Of a stretch of DNA of 64,000 bases, positions 43,159 to 52,072 are shown piece after piece. Made by a program: the position numbers and the translations under genes. The DNA is from Psychrobacter sp. P11F6 (GTDB taxonomy: Bacteria > Pseudomonadota > Gammaproteobacteria > Pseudomonadales > Moraxellaceae), in contig NZ_CM003594.1 in assembly GCF_001435295.1 (NCBI RefSeq), positions 1,488,001 to 1,552,000 on the forward strand. The letters run 5' to 3'. Within the stretch, counting starts at the first letter, position 1. Every line of letters starts with the position of its first letter. A model generated the notes under the pieces. The model saw only the letters and a program-made list of their open reading frames with translations. It ran no database searches and had not been told where the DNA came from.

Positions 43159-44100
43159 TCAATGACGCATCGCTGCTAACATCTGAGCAAGCTCATCACG
43201 AGCACCAATAAAGCCATCGATACCTTTTGGTAATAAATCTTGTGTAACCGTGTCTTGTTGATAGGCGCTACTATATTCCTCTCGCGTTAGACTCACGCGT
43301 TTCATGTCGGCTACATCTAATGACATGCTAGGTGACAGTTGCTGTATCACCTCAGTATCCATCGCTGCCAGCGCGTCGATAAGGTCAGGCGCGATGGTCA
43401 ATAGATCACACCCTGCTAGCGCCAATATCTGTTCAGTCGAGCGAAAGCTTGCGCCCATCACTTGCGTATTATAGTTATGCTGCTTGTAGTATTGATAAAT
43501 GCGCTTCACAGACTGCACGCCCATATCATCAGAAGCAGGCACGTTTTGACGATTTTGTTGGCGTTTTTGCCAGTCTAAAATACGACCAACGAAAGGCGAT
43601 ATCAATGTCACACCTGCATCGGCACAGGCAATTGCTTGATGCTGTCCAAATAACAACGTTAAATTGCAGTGAATATTTTGGGTTTCAAGATAGCGTGCTG
43701 CCTCAATACCTTGCCATGTCGCGGCCATCTTAATTAATACGCGCTCTGAGTTAACCCCTGCTTTTTGGTAAGCTTCCATAAATGCTAAGGCTTTATCAAT
43801 CGTCGCCTGAGTGTCATAAGACAAACGAGCATCCACTTCGGTAGAGACGCGGCCTTGGATAAGCTCTAAAATATCACAGCCAACCTGAATGGTCAGCGCG
43901 TCAATCACTGCATCTATATTGCCATTATGACGACTCATGGTTTCTGACAGCATGCCTTGGTTGTCAGGATGGAGGAGTGCTTTGGTAATGAGGCTTGGAT
44001 TGGTGGTCGCATCGATAGGTTTTAAGCGCGCAATGGCGGCAATGTCACCAGTATCAGCGACAATGGTGGTCATGGTACGAAGCTGTTGTAATGCGCTCAT
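43159..44100 (-). CDS. tal: Transaldolase
   Basis: Non-oxidative pentose phosphate enzyme transferring dihydroxyacetone. 313 residues. ADTGDIAAIARLKPIDATTNPSL at 15-37, the Schiff-base Lys in RVLIKMAATWQGIEAA (near 126), CNLTLLFGQHQAIACADAGV and ISPFVGRILDW are typical of the TalB type. AAGGA lies seven bases upstream. A heptamer tandem repeat lies 64-132 bases before the start, next to a possible -10 (TATAAA on the minus strand, 44162-44157), so repeat number may influence expression. Confidence 0.95.
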   Translation of the reverse strand: MSALQQLRTMTTIVADTGDIAAIARLKPIDATTNPSLITKALLHPDNQGMLSETMSRHNGNIDAVIDALTIQVGCDILELIQGRVSTEVDARLSYDTQATIDKALAFMEAYQKAGVNSERVLIKMAATWQGIEAARYLETQNIHCNLTLLFGQHQAIACADAGVTLISPFVGRILDWQKRQQNRQNVPASDDMGVQSVKRIYQYYKQHNYNTQVMGASFRSTEQILALAGCDLLTIAPDLIDALAAMDTEVIQQLSPSMSLDVADMKRVSLTREEYSSAYQQDTVTQDLLPKGIDGFIGARDELAQMLAAMRH

Positions 44101-44164
44101 CAGATATCCTTTTTTATCAAAAACAGGTTGTGTTCAGTTACGTGGTAATTTTCTACTTTATAGT

Positions 44165-44232
44165 GCTATTTGCTATTTGCTATTTGCTATTTGCTATTTG
44201 CTATTTGCTATTTGCTATTTGCTATTTGCTAT
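44165..44232. repeat. Heptanucleotide tandem repeat (GCTATTT) x 9.7
   Basis: Nine perfect copies of GCTATTT plus GCTAT, with no variation among units, between transaldolase and pheA. Perfect heptamer arrays are prone to slippage. A possible tal -10 abuts the array, so a -35 position would fall within it. It can be read as a frame with a CYLLFAI repeat but that has no start or product support. Confidence 0.97.
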
Positions 44233-44675
44233 CAGTTTCAGACTGTAACATAGTTTTGAGTGGATGTTCCTTCATAGTTTTGCCGTACATCGCTGCCATA
44301 TTGCCTCTGTTTGCCAATATTGACGAATTTACGCGCATTTACACATGGGCACTGTCGATAGTTTTTGTTATAGTAGAGCGGGTCAGCGATCTGGCTGCTA
44401 CATTTGCATGCTGGTGTGTGTGACTAACATACGGCAATAGTAGACGATAGCGCTCGCCGTGCAGGGTATTTTGAGAAACTATCTGCTATTTAGTGTGATT
44501 TCTATCGAATATCATTGCTAGTATGCTTGACACCTTTGACCGTCATTGAGTGCTGATTCAATAATGAGATGATTGGTTGTCGATAATTAGCAATATTTAA
44601 AGCCTTCAAAGTTAAAAAAGCAGTACCTAACTAGTAAAAAACTCAGTAATAATTTTAGAAAAAGGATAGGCGGTA
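44233..44675. other. Intergenic region upstream of pheA
   Basis: About 440 bases. A candidate pheA promoter, TTGACC (44536-44541) and AATAAT (44560-44565) with 18 bases between, lies about 110 bases before the start. A second TTGACA lies at 44527. No leader peptide rich in Phe or attenuator hairpin was found. Confidence 0.45.
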
Positions 44676-45857
44676 ATGAGTGAGCAGTCATCAGAGCAAA
44701 ACATGGATAAGCTAAATCAAGCCATCGCAGGGGCTAACGATACTGCAACTGAAAAAGCGTTTTTGGACGATATTCGCCAAAGTATTGATACAGTAGACTG
44801 CGAAATCCAGACACTGATTAATAACCGTGCCAAGTTGGCTCAGCAAGTGGCCGCAGTAAAGAAACAACACATTGTCAATAACCCGACTGCCGACAATAGC
44901 AATCCTATTTTTTATCGCCCTGAGCGTGAAGCGCAAGTGCTAAAAGCGGTGATGGAACGTAACACAGGTCCGATCGCTGATGACAAAATGGCGCGATTGT
45001 TCCGTGAAATTATGTCGGTCTGTCTCGACTTAGAAGCACCGCAGCGCATTGCTTTCTTGGGACCAGTAGGCACTTTTACTCATGCTGCTGCGCTCAAGCA
45101 TTTCGGTAAAGCCGCTGATACCGTACCAATGACCACCATCACTGATGTATTTCGTGAAGTTGAAGCAGGCACAGCGATGTATGGTGTGGTGCCAGTCGAA
45201 AACTCGTCTGAGGGTGTGGTCAACCATACGTTAGATGGCTTTTTGTCTTCTACCTTAAAGATAATCGGAGAGGTTGAGCTGCCGATTCATCAGAATTTCT
45301 TGGTCGCTGAACATACCAAACTTGATGGTTTAAGCCGTATTTACTCGCATCAGCAGTCACTAGCGCAGTGTCGTCATTGGCTCGATGTCAATTATCCTAA
45401 TGTCGAGCGCGTGGCGGTATCGAGCAACGGCGAAGCTGCCCGCCGCTTGAAAAATGAATGGCATTCAGCAGCAATAGCCGGTGATGTGGCTGCTGCAGAA
45501 TATGGCTTGCATAAGCTATATTCAAATATCGAAGACAACCCGAGCAATACCACGCGATTCCTTATCATCGGTCACGAAGCGATTGCGCCATCAGGTCAGG
45601 ATAAAACGTCTATCGTCGTATCAGCACATGATAAAGCGGGCGCATTGATCGAGATTTTGAAGCCTTTGTCTTATCATGGCGTGTCGATGACCAGTATCGA
45701 AACCCGTCCTGAGCGTCCGAATAAGTGGGCATACGTATTTTTCATCGACATGAATGGTCATATTGACGAGCCAAACGTCAGCGCTGCTATCGCTGATATC
45801 CGTCCGTTGGTAAAAGATGTGCGTGTTCTAGGTTCTTATCCAAAAGCAGTGCTATAG
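44676..45857 (+). CDS. pheA: Chorismate mutase / prephenate dehydratase (P-protein)
   Basis: Converts chorismate through prephenate to phenylpyruvate. The 393-residue fusion has a chorismate mutase domain (about 28-115: FLDDIRQSIDTVDCEIQTLI, LFREIMSVCLDLE), prephenate dehydratase (about 120-300: IAFLGPVGTFTHAAALKHFG, VPVENSSEGVVNHTLD, NTTRFLIIG) and a C-terminal ACT domain with the Phe-binding MTSIETRPERP. Feedback by phenylalanine is expected. AAGGA precedes the ATG. It opens the pheA-hisC-tyrA/aroA cluster. Confidence 0.96.
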   Translation: MSEQSSEQNMDKLNQAIAGANDTATEKAFLDDIRQSIDTVDCEIQTLINNRAKLAQQVAAVKKQHIVNNPTADNSNPIFYRPEREAQVLKAVMERNTGPIADDKMARLFREIMSVCLDLEAPQRIAFLGPVGTFTHAAALKHFGKAADTVPMTTITDVFREVEAGTAMYGVVPVENSSEGVVNHTLDGFLSSTLKIIGEVELPIHQNFLVAEHTKLDGLSRIYSHQQSLAQCRHWLDVNYPNVERVAVSSNGEAARRLKNEWHSAAIAGDVAAAEYGLHKLYSNIEDNPSNTTRFLIIGHEAIAPSGQDKTSIVVSAHDKAGALIEILKPLSYHGVSMTSIETRPERPNKWAYVFFIDMNGHIDEPNVSAAIADIRPLVKDVRVLGSYPKAVL

Positions 45858-46011
45858 TCCTTCTACTGTAAAAGAGTCATGGCGTTTACCTTGCGTGAAG
45901 TATCACATAATCATCTGCACTTGGTTACCCTTGACTCGCTTTGAAATTGAACCAACGATATAACGCCGAATGGGTCACATCACTTGCCAAAATCATATCT
46001 AAGGATAAATC

Positions 46012-47154
46012 ATGCCGTCATCTCATTCAGTAGAGTCAAATTTATCACCGCTTGTACCTGCCTACGATAGTATTTTAGAGCTGGTGCCTTATCAAACGGG
46101 CAAGCCGATTGAAGAGTTGACGCGTGAGTATGGCGTCTCAGATGTGGTAAAACTTGCCAGTAATGAAAACCCAAGAGGCTGCTCACCGCACGTCACGCTA
46201 GCGATTACTGAGCAATTGGGTCAGTTGGCACGTTATCCTGATGGCAACGGTTACTATCTAAAACAAGCGCTGGCTGACTTCAATGATGTCAGTGTGGAGC
46301 AGATTACTTTGGGTAATGGCTCTGACGATTTGCTTGATATTTTAGCGCGTAGTTTTGCTGGTGCTAACGATGCTATCGTTTACAGTCAATATGCCTTTAT
46401 CGTTTATCCGATGTTGGCTAAAATACAAGGGGCGACAGGTATAGAAGTGCCTGCACATCGCTTTGGTCATGATTTAAAAGAGATGAGTCAAGCGGTTCAA
46501 GACAACCCCAATACTAAAATAGTCTTTATCGCCAATCCTAATAATCCAACTGGCACGCAGCTTGAACCTCAAGAGTTACGAGCATTTATGGCTAGTATAC
46601 CAAGCTCGGTATTGGTGGTATTAGATGAGGCGTATATTGAATATAGCCCTGAGAGTAATAATCGGGCGTTGTTAGATGAATTTGATAATGTCGTCATCGT
46701 GCGCACCTTTTCCAAAGCTTATGGACTGGCGGGTTTACGTGTCGGTTATGCGCTTAGCTCAGTGGCTGTCGCGGACTTACTCAACCGAATCCGTCAACCA
46801 TTTAACGTGAGTAGAGTGGCTTTAGCTGCTGCTGCTGCTGCACTTGCTGACTCAGACTTTATTGAAAAAACTCGTCTGATGAATGATGAGCAAATGCGCT
46901 GGTTAGAAAAGCAGTTTGATGCGTTAGGGTTGGGTTTCATTAAGTCGCATGCCAACTTTATTATAGTAGAAATAGCCGTTGAGATGGAAGACATCACCGC
47001 TGCTTCTATTCATCAAGCATTGCTAGAGCAGGGTGTTATCGTCCGTCCATTAGAGAGCTATGGCTTACCTCATTGGCTGCGTATCACAGTAGGGGTGGCA
47101 GAAGAAAATATGCGCCTGATTGATACACTGCGCTCAATCTTGACTGATAATTGA
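46012..47154 (+). CDS. hisC: Histidinol-phosphate / aromatic aminotransferase
   Basis: A 380-residue class II PLP aminotransferase. KLASNENPRGCSP (near 51), LGNGSDDLLDIL, VFIANPNNPTGTQL, VVLDEAYIEY and the PLP lysine in FSKAYGLAGLRVGYAL (near 240) are HisC motifs. Because it sits between pheA and tyrA-aroA, away from other his genes, it likely transaminates phenylpyruvate or hydroxyphenylpyruvate, as described for HisC paralogues in this position. Both activities are possible. AAGGA lies before the ATG. Confidence 0.9.
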   Translation: MPSSHSVESNLSPLVPAYDSILELVPYQTGKPIEELTREYGVSDVVKLASNENPRGCSPHVTLAITEQLGQLARYPDGNGYYLKQALADFNDVSVEQITLGNGSDDLLDILARSFAGANDAIVYSQYAFIVYPMLAKIQGATGIEVPAHRFGHDLKEMSQAVQDNPNTKIVFIANPNNPTGTQLEPQELRAFMASIPSSVLVVLDEAYIEYSPESNNRALLDEFDNVVIVRTFSKAYGLAGLRVGYALSSVAVADLLNRIRQPFNVSRVALAAAAAALADSDFIEKTRLMNDEQMRWLEKQFDALGLGFIKSHANFIIVEIAVEMEDITAASIHQALLEQGVIVRPLESYGLPHWLRITVGVAEENMRLIDTLRSILTDN

Positions 47155-47268
47155 TCAGAAGTATGTTAGGTCGTTTTGGATAAGTAAATAATTTATTAAT
47201 CATTTTCATGACACTAGCGTCGGCTTGTTTTAGTCATTCTGACGCTAGTTTGTTTAACGAGAAAAGCC

Positions 47269-49647
47269 GTGAGTCGCGAGCAAAACAATATAAGCAATCA
47301 AAACATAAGCAATCAAAACAATAATATGCAGTGTATGAATACTCAGCCGCCGTTATGTAAACAAATTTGCGTGATTGGTCTAGGGCTTATCGGTGCAAGC
47401 CTTGCCCAAGCCATTAAAGACAATGGTTTAAGTGAGCGCTTAGTGGCGGTTGATAGACATGTACCAAGCATCGACGAAGCCATTCAGCACGGCTTATTAG
47501 ACGCTGGTAGTGCTGTCTTAAGTGAGGTAGTGTTTGGTAGTGATTTGATTGTTATCGCCGTACCAGTACAAGCGGTGCAAGCCGTATTTATCGATATCAA
47601 AGCGGCGATGGATAATGGACAACTTGCCACTGATTGCATCATTACTGATGTTTGTAGCACCAAGGTCAATATCATTGACGCTGCCAAAGCCGTCTTTGGC
47701 TCATTGCCTATAGGTCTTGTTCCAGCGCATCCGATTGCGGGTGCTGAGAATTCAGGATATCATGCCAGACGTGCGACATTGTTTGTTAATCATAGTGTCA
47801 TTATCTGCGAGCTGCCAACGACCAATGATAACGCTATCGCTAAGCTGCGGCAGTTATGGGAAGCGGTGGGTGCAAACGTTATGTCAATGGATGCGGAACA
47901 CCACGATCGTATATTGGCGCATACCAGTCATTTGCCACATCTGCTTGCCTTCAATTTGGTTGAGCAGCTGGCAAGCCATGATGATAATTTAGATATGTTT
48001 CGCTATGCAGCGGGCGGCTTTCGTGACTTTAGCCGCATCGCTGCCAGTGATCCTAAAATGTGGCATGATATATTTTTTGCCAACGAAAGCGCGATTGTTA
48101 GCGCCCTTGATGAGTATGGCGTTTACCTACAGACCATGCGTCAGCTTATCATCGATAAAGATTCAACCGCCCTGATGGGACTTTTGGGCCGCGCGCAAGC
48201 CGCACGGCGACATTTTGGCCATATGTTAGCCAGCACCCCTTATACGGATACTTCTGCCATGTCAGCTTCTTATAATATTACTCCTAGCAATACTGTATTG
48301 GGCACTATTGCCATTCCTGGTGACAAGTCTATCTCGCATCGCAGCATCATGCTGGGCAGCCTTGCGACAGGCGTGACCAATGTCACTGGATTTTTGGAAG
48401 GGGAAGATGCGCTTGCCACCTTGCAAGCATTCCGTGATATGGGCGTGACCATTGAAGGGCCTGATAACGGCAAATTGACCATTCATGGCGTGGGTATGAA
48501 CGGTCTGAAACCGAGTAAAACACCATTGTATATGGGCAACTCAGGTACTAGCATGCGCCTGCTGGCTGGTATTTTGGCGGCGCAATCATTTGACAGCGTG
48601 TTGACAGGCGATACCAGCCTGAACAAGCGTCCAATGGAGCGTGTAGCCGCACCTTTACGCGATATGGGTGCAGTCATTCAAAGTACGGGTCATAGTGGTA
48701 CGGCGCCACTTAGTATCACTGGTCGAGCGACTATCGGTAAGCCATTACAAGGTATCGATTATGAGATGCCTGTGGCTTCTGCGCAGATTAAATCTTGCTT
48801 ATTGTTGGCTGGACTTTGGGCAGAAGGCACCACAACCGTTACCCAACCAGAAGTCAGTCGTGATCATACCGAGCGTATGCTTTCAGCTTTTGGTTATCCA
48901 GTAACGGTCGATGGCAACCGTATCAGTGTAACCGGTGGCAGGCAACTCACAGGTGGTGATATCGCGGTTCCTGCTGACATCTCATCTGCGGCATTTTTTA
49001 TGGTCGCTGCTGCGATCAGCCAAAATAGTGAGCTGACTTTGACGCAAGTAGGTATTAATCCGACACGCACGGGCATTATCGATATCTTAAAACTCATGCA
49101 AGCAGATATTAGCCTAAGTAATGAGACACATGTGGGCGGCGAACCAGTCGCAGATATCACTATTCGTAGCTCAAGCCTAAAAGGTATTGATATCCCAGAA
49201 TATTTAGTACCATTAGCGATTGACGAATTTCCAGTATTGTTCATTGCTGCCAGCTGTGCGCAAGGTCGTACGGTGTTAACTGGTGCTAAAGAGCTGCGCG
49301 TAAAAGAGTCTGATCGTATTGCAGTTATGGCAGAAGGATTACAAACACTGGGTATTGACTGTACAGTGACGGAAGATGGTTTGATTATTGAAGGTAAGGG
49401 CATTGAACGCGAAGGTATTGAGGGTCAAAATAGCAAGGTCAATAATAGCCAGCCTGTCTTTGGTGGCGGTCATATTACCTCGCACCATGATCATCGCATT
49501 GCTATGAGTTTTGCCATTGCCAGCTTACGTGCATCCAAGCAAATTACTATTGAAGGCGTTGAGACCGTCAATACCAGTTTCCCAGGATTTGCAGAGCTTG
49601 CCAATCACATTGGAATGTCTATTAAAGTTGATAATGCTGCGGTTTAA
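47269..49647 (+). CDS. tyrA-aroA: Prephenate dehydrogenase / EPSP synthase fusion
   Basis: A 792-residue two-domain enzyme. The TyrA half (about 27-310) has the NAD loop VIGLGLIGASLA and HPIAGAENSGY. The AroA half (about 335-790) has PGDKSISHRS, MGNSGTSMRLLAG, SAQIK, RDHTE, NPTRTG and KESDRI. GDKS, SAQ-x-K, R-x-H-x-E and N-x-TR together mark class II EPSP synthases. TyrA makes hydroxyphenylpyruvate; AroA makes EPSP for chorismate. The start is a GTG; ATG at 47326 is an alternative. The first 20 codons include a perfect 2 x 15-base repeat (47290-47319). A Glu/Gly/Asn insert lies near residue 715. Fusion is common in Moraxellaceae. Confidence 0.95.
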   Translation: MSREQNNISNQNISNQNNNMQCMNTQPPLCKQICVIGLGLIGASLAQAIKDNGLSERLVAVDRHVPSIDEAIQHGLLDAGSAVLSEVVFGSDLIVIAVPVQAVQAVFIDIKAAMDNGQLATDCIITDVCSTKVNIIDAAKAVFGSLPIGLVPAHPIAGAENSGYHARRATLFVNHSVIICELPTTNDNAIAKLRQLWEAVGANVMSMDAEHHDRILAHTSHLPHLLAFNLVEQLASHDDNLDMFRYAAGGFRDFSRIAASDPKMWHDIFFANESAIVSALDEYGVYLQTMRQLIIDKDSTALMGLLGRAQAARRHFGHMLASTPYTDTSAMSASYNITPSNTVLGTIAIPGDKSISHRSIMLGSLATGVTNVTGFLEGEDALATLQAFRDMGVTIEGPDNGKLTIHGVGMNGLKPSKTPLYMGNSGTSMRLLAGILAAQSFDSVLTGDTSLNKRPMERVAAPLRDMGAVIQSTGHSGTAPLSITGRATIGKPLQGIDYEMPVASAQIKSCLLLAGLWAEGTTTVTQPEVSRDHTERMLSAFGYPVTVDGNRISVTGGRQLTGGDIAVPADISSAAFFMVAAAISQNSELTLTQVGINPTRTGIIDILKLMQADISLSNETHVGGEPVADITIRSSSLKGIDIPEYLVPLAIDEFPVLFIAASCAQGRTVLTGAKELRVKESDRIAVMAEGLQTLGIDCTVTEDGLIIEGKGIEREGIEGQNSKVNNSQPVFGGGHITSHHDHRIAMSFAIASLRASKQITIEGVETVNTSFPGFAELANHIGMSIKVDNAAV

Positions 49648-49954
49648 TACCACAAACTATATTAACTTGCTGAATAGTATTATTGGCTTTTGCAAGGTTG
49701 AGCTTTAAAGTACTGACTTGTAAAATGCTGGCTACAGCATTCAATAAAGTCTAAAAAGTTGCTCATTAGCCTTGATGTAAATGTTGTTTTTAAAGTTGTT
49801 ATCGTTAGCAATGTGTTGATGCCTATATTGGCATGAGCGCATTGCTTTTTAACTTGTATCCTATCTGTAGTGACCCTGCGCTTTTGCCATTGAATTGATA
49901 TAAACATTAATATGGGGCAAGAGTGCGCTTTGCTCTAAAAAGTTGTACTGTACT
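49648..49954. other. Intergenic region tyrA-aroA / rarD
   Basis: About 300 bases without a recognised gene, repeat or clear terminator. A 75-codon minus-strand frame here has no recognisable product. Confidence 0.5.
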
Positions 49955-50917
49955 ATGACCACCCAAAACGTCATCAAAAAACCAGTTACGCCCATTAAAA
50001 CAACCAGACGTGGCATCATCACCGCACTCATTGCCTTTTTTATCTGGGGTGGGTTTCCATTATATTTTAAACAATTGGCCGCCTACGATGCGACCGAGAT
50101 TATCGGTCATCGTATTATTTGGACGTTTGCTTGCTTGCTTATTGTGTTGGTAGTCACCAAGCGCTGGCAATGGATCGATACCTTAAAGAAAAACCCGAGA
50201 TGGATCGCGTTCTCATTTATATCGGGTTTGATTATTGCCACCAACTGGCTCACTTATGTATGGGCCGTCAATCACGACCGTATTCTCGAAGCCAGTTTGG
50301 GGTATTTTATCGGACCATTGGTGGGCGTTGCGCTATCGATGATTTTATTCAAAGAGCGCTTACGTACACTGCAATGGGTTGCCATCGGTTTCGCCTTATT
50401 ATCCGTAGTCATTCAAGTGGTTATGATTGGTAGCTTGCCATGGATATCACTGATTTTAGCCTTTAGTTTTAGTACTTACGGTACCATTCAACGGCAGACG
50501 CCTTTGACGGCTGTCGATGCCATGTTTGTCGAAACAACGATGTTGGTGCCGATTTGCTTATGGTGGTTCTGGCAAGCAGATGTGGTCAGCAGTCAATTGA
50601 GTTTTTGGTTTAGTCCCAGTATTTGGCTACTAATGATCGCAGGGCCGATTACCTTGATACCGCTATTATTGTTTAATAAATCTACCAAGCTCGTTGCTTA
50701 TAGCATTTTAAGTTTTATGAATTATCTGACGCCGACCTTTATCTTCTTCTTAGCGGTGTTCTATTATAACGAGCCATTTGATTTACAGCGTCTTGCAGTA
50801 TTTGGTCTGATTTGGTTTGGTCTGTTATTATTCAGCATTGACTTATGGCGTCATCGCCCTAGTAAAGCGCTAAAAGCTGCGCGTTTGCGTGAAGAGGCGT
50901 TGCAGAAAACCAATTAA
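49955..50917 (+). CDS. rarD: RarD-family EamA transporter
   Basis: A 320-residue inner-membrane protein with ten hydrophobic segments. GIITALIAFFIWGGFPLYFK, EIIGHRIIWTFACL, WLTYVWAVNHDRILEASLGYFIGPL and FKERLRTLQW are RarD hallmarks. The last ~30 residues are Arg/Lys-rich. Substrate unknown; RarD in Pseudomonas has been linked to chloramphenicol sensitivity. The ATG at 49955 is chosen over an in-frame TTG at 49943; neither has a strong ribosome site. Confidence 0.9.
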   Translation: MTTQNVIKKPVTPIKTTRRGIITALIAFFIWGGFPLYFKQLAAYDATEIIGHRIIWTFACLLIVLVVTKRWQWIDTLKKNPRWIAFSFISGLIIATNWLTYVWAVNHDRILEASLGYFIGPLVGVALSMILFKERLRTLQWVAIGFALLSVVIQVVMIGSLPWISLILAFSFSTYGTIQRQTPLTAVDAMFVETTMLVPICLWWFWQADVVSSQLSFWFSPSIWLLMIAGPITLIPLLLFNKSTKLVAYSILSFMNYLTPTFIFFLAVFYYNEPFDLQRLAVFGLIWFGLLLFSIDLWRHRPSKALKAARLREEALQKTN

Positions 50918-50967
50918 AAAACCTGAGTTCAAAATCTAATTAAAATTTAGCAAACAAGGATGAGAGC

Positions 50968-51378
50968 ATGTTTCATACCGAATCTGATGTGGTGTTTGTC
51001 AAAGGCTTGACAGTAGAAGCCGTCATCGGTGTTTACGCGTGGGAGCGCGCAATCACGCAGCCGCTGCTGATTGATATAGCACTTGAAACAGATATCAGCC
51101 GTGCGGCTATCTCAGATGATGTCAATGATGCGCTGAATTATAAAGCGGTTTGCGATGATGTGAGCGCATGGTGCCAAGCGATTAAAGCGCAGTTGCTAGA
51201 GCATTTAGCGGGGCAAATCGCTGATAAGTTGCTTGCCAAATATAGCTGTCATAAAATCACTTTAAGCATTGCTAAGCCCACTGCTATAAAGCAAGCCGAT
51301 GCGGTTGGGGTACAGATCACGCGTTATGCAACGGTCATTGAAAATAAGCCAGTTGTAAGCAAGGACGATGATGCATAA
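50968..51378 (+). CDS. folB: Dihydroneopterin aldolase
   Basis: Folate pathway enzyme cleaving dihydroneopterin to 6-hydroxymethyl-dihydropterin. 136 residues. FVKGLTVEAVIGVYAWERAITQPL carries the substrate region with Glu, LNYKAVCDDV and HKITLSIAKPTAIKQADAVGV the family lysine and tail. AAGGA lies seven bases upstream. Its end overlaps the folK start, so the two are coupled. Confidence 0.93.
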   Translation: MFHTESDVVFVKGLTVEAVIGVYAWERAITQPLLIDIALETDISRAAISDDVNDALNYKAVCDDVSAWCQAIKAQLLEHLAGQIADKLLAKYSCHKITLSIAKPTAIKQADAVGVQITRYATVIENKPVVSKDDDA

Positions 51379-51934
51379 TATGCATAAAAATTTGGCTGAT
51401 TTGAGTCTTGAAACGCTAAAAAAGCAGACGCCTGAACAGTTGCAAACGCAGTCTGTGACGGCAGTATTATTGGCTTTAGGCAGTAATTATCAAGCTGAGC
51501 ATTATCTGCCGCTTGTCCGAAAAGATCTAGCGGCGCTAGGGGAAATACAGTTATCTACTGCATTTGAAAATCCTGACTTTACATCGACCGAAGCGCAACC
51601 AAAGCCCGATTATACCAATCAGTGCGTTTATTTGCGTTTGGTAGAGCCAATGACACTGCAACAGTTACAGCAGGTTTTTAAAGATCTTGAAGGTGACTGT
51701 CATAGACAGCGTCTAACAGAAGCTCAGACGCCAATAAAAAAAGTTACGATGGATATCGATATTCTATTGATAGAAACGCTATTAATAGAAGTTGTTTCTG
51801 ATGAAAATAGCCTAAGCAAAAATAAAGATTTTGAAGAGTCTAATTGGATTGTAATGGCAGATCGTTACCCATTCAAAGCGCATGAAAAAGCAGGGATAGA
51901 GGAGTTGATTAAAGGTCATTTCTTAAAAGGTTAA
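51371..51934 (+). CDS. folK: 6-hydroxymethyl-dihydropterin pyrophosphokinase, divergent
   Basis: Next step in folate synthesis after FolB. 187 residues. AVLLALGSNYQAEHYL is the N-terminal HPPK strand, and VTMDIDILLIE corresponds to the D-x-D metal site (TLDLDIM in E. coli). The usual R-x-x-R-W-G-x-R-x-L segment is poorly kept, and the C-terminal half has an extra variable loop (ETLLIEVVSDENSLSKN). So it may be a divergent enzyme; position next to folB supports the call. Start at 51371 has AAGGA five bases before; ATG 51368 is also possible. Confidence 0.78.
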   Translation: MHNMHKNLADLSLETLKKQTPEQLQTQSVTAVLLALGSNYQAEHYLPLVRKDLAALGEIQLSTAFENPDFTSTEAQPKPDYTNQCVYLRLVEPMTLQQLQQVFKDLEGDCHRQRLTEAQTPIKKVTMDIDILLIETLLIEVVSDENSLSKNKDFEESNWIVMADRYPFKAHEKAGIEELIKGHFLKG

Positions 51935-51975
51935 ATGAAGCAGCCCAAATGCTATTCTAAATAAGTAAAAGTTAT

Positions 51976-51988
51976 TGAGGACACGCCC
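51976..51988. repeat. Solitary end of the inverted-repeat element
   Basis: TGAGGACACGCCC followed by TA matches one terminus of the ~170-bp elements exactly. No matching second end or interior is seen nearby, so it is a remnant. It lies between convergent folK and SDR genes. Confidence 0.6.
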
Positions 51989-52072
51989 TAGTATTTTTCT
52001 TAAAACCTTCCAAAATGAAAGCTGAGCAAAATGCCCAGCCTATATCACATTTAAAAAGTTTAACTATTACGC

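Noticed and set aside
44165..44232. Possible CRISPR-like array
   Set aside because: Units are contiguous heptamers without spacers.
44091..44423. Plus-strand frame containing a CYLLFAI repeat
   Set aside because: It is the translation of the heptamer array in one frame; no start signal or homology.
49680..49907. 75-codon minus-strand frame after tyrA-aroA
   Set aside because: No recognisable family, no ribosome site and no conserved context.
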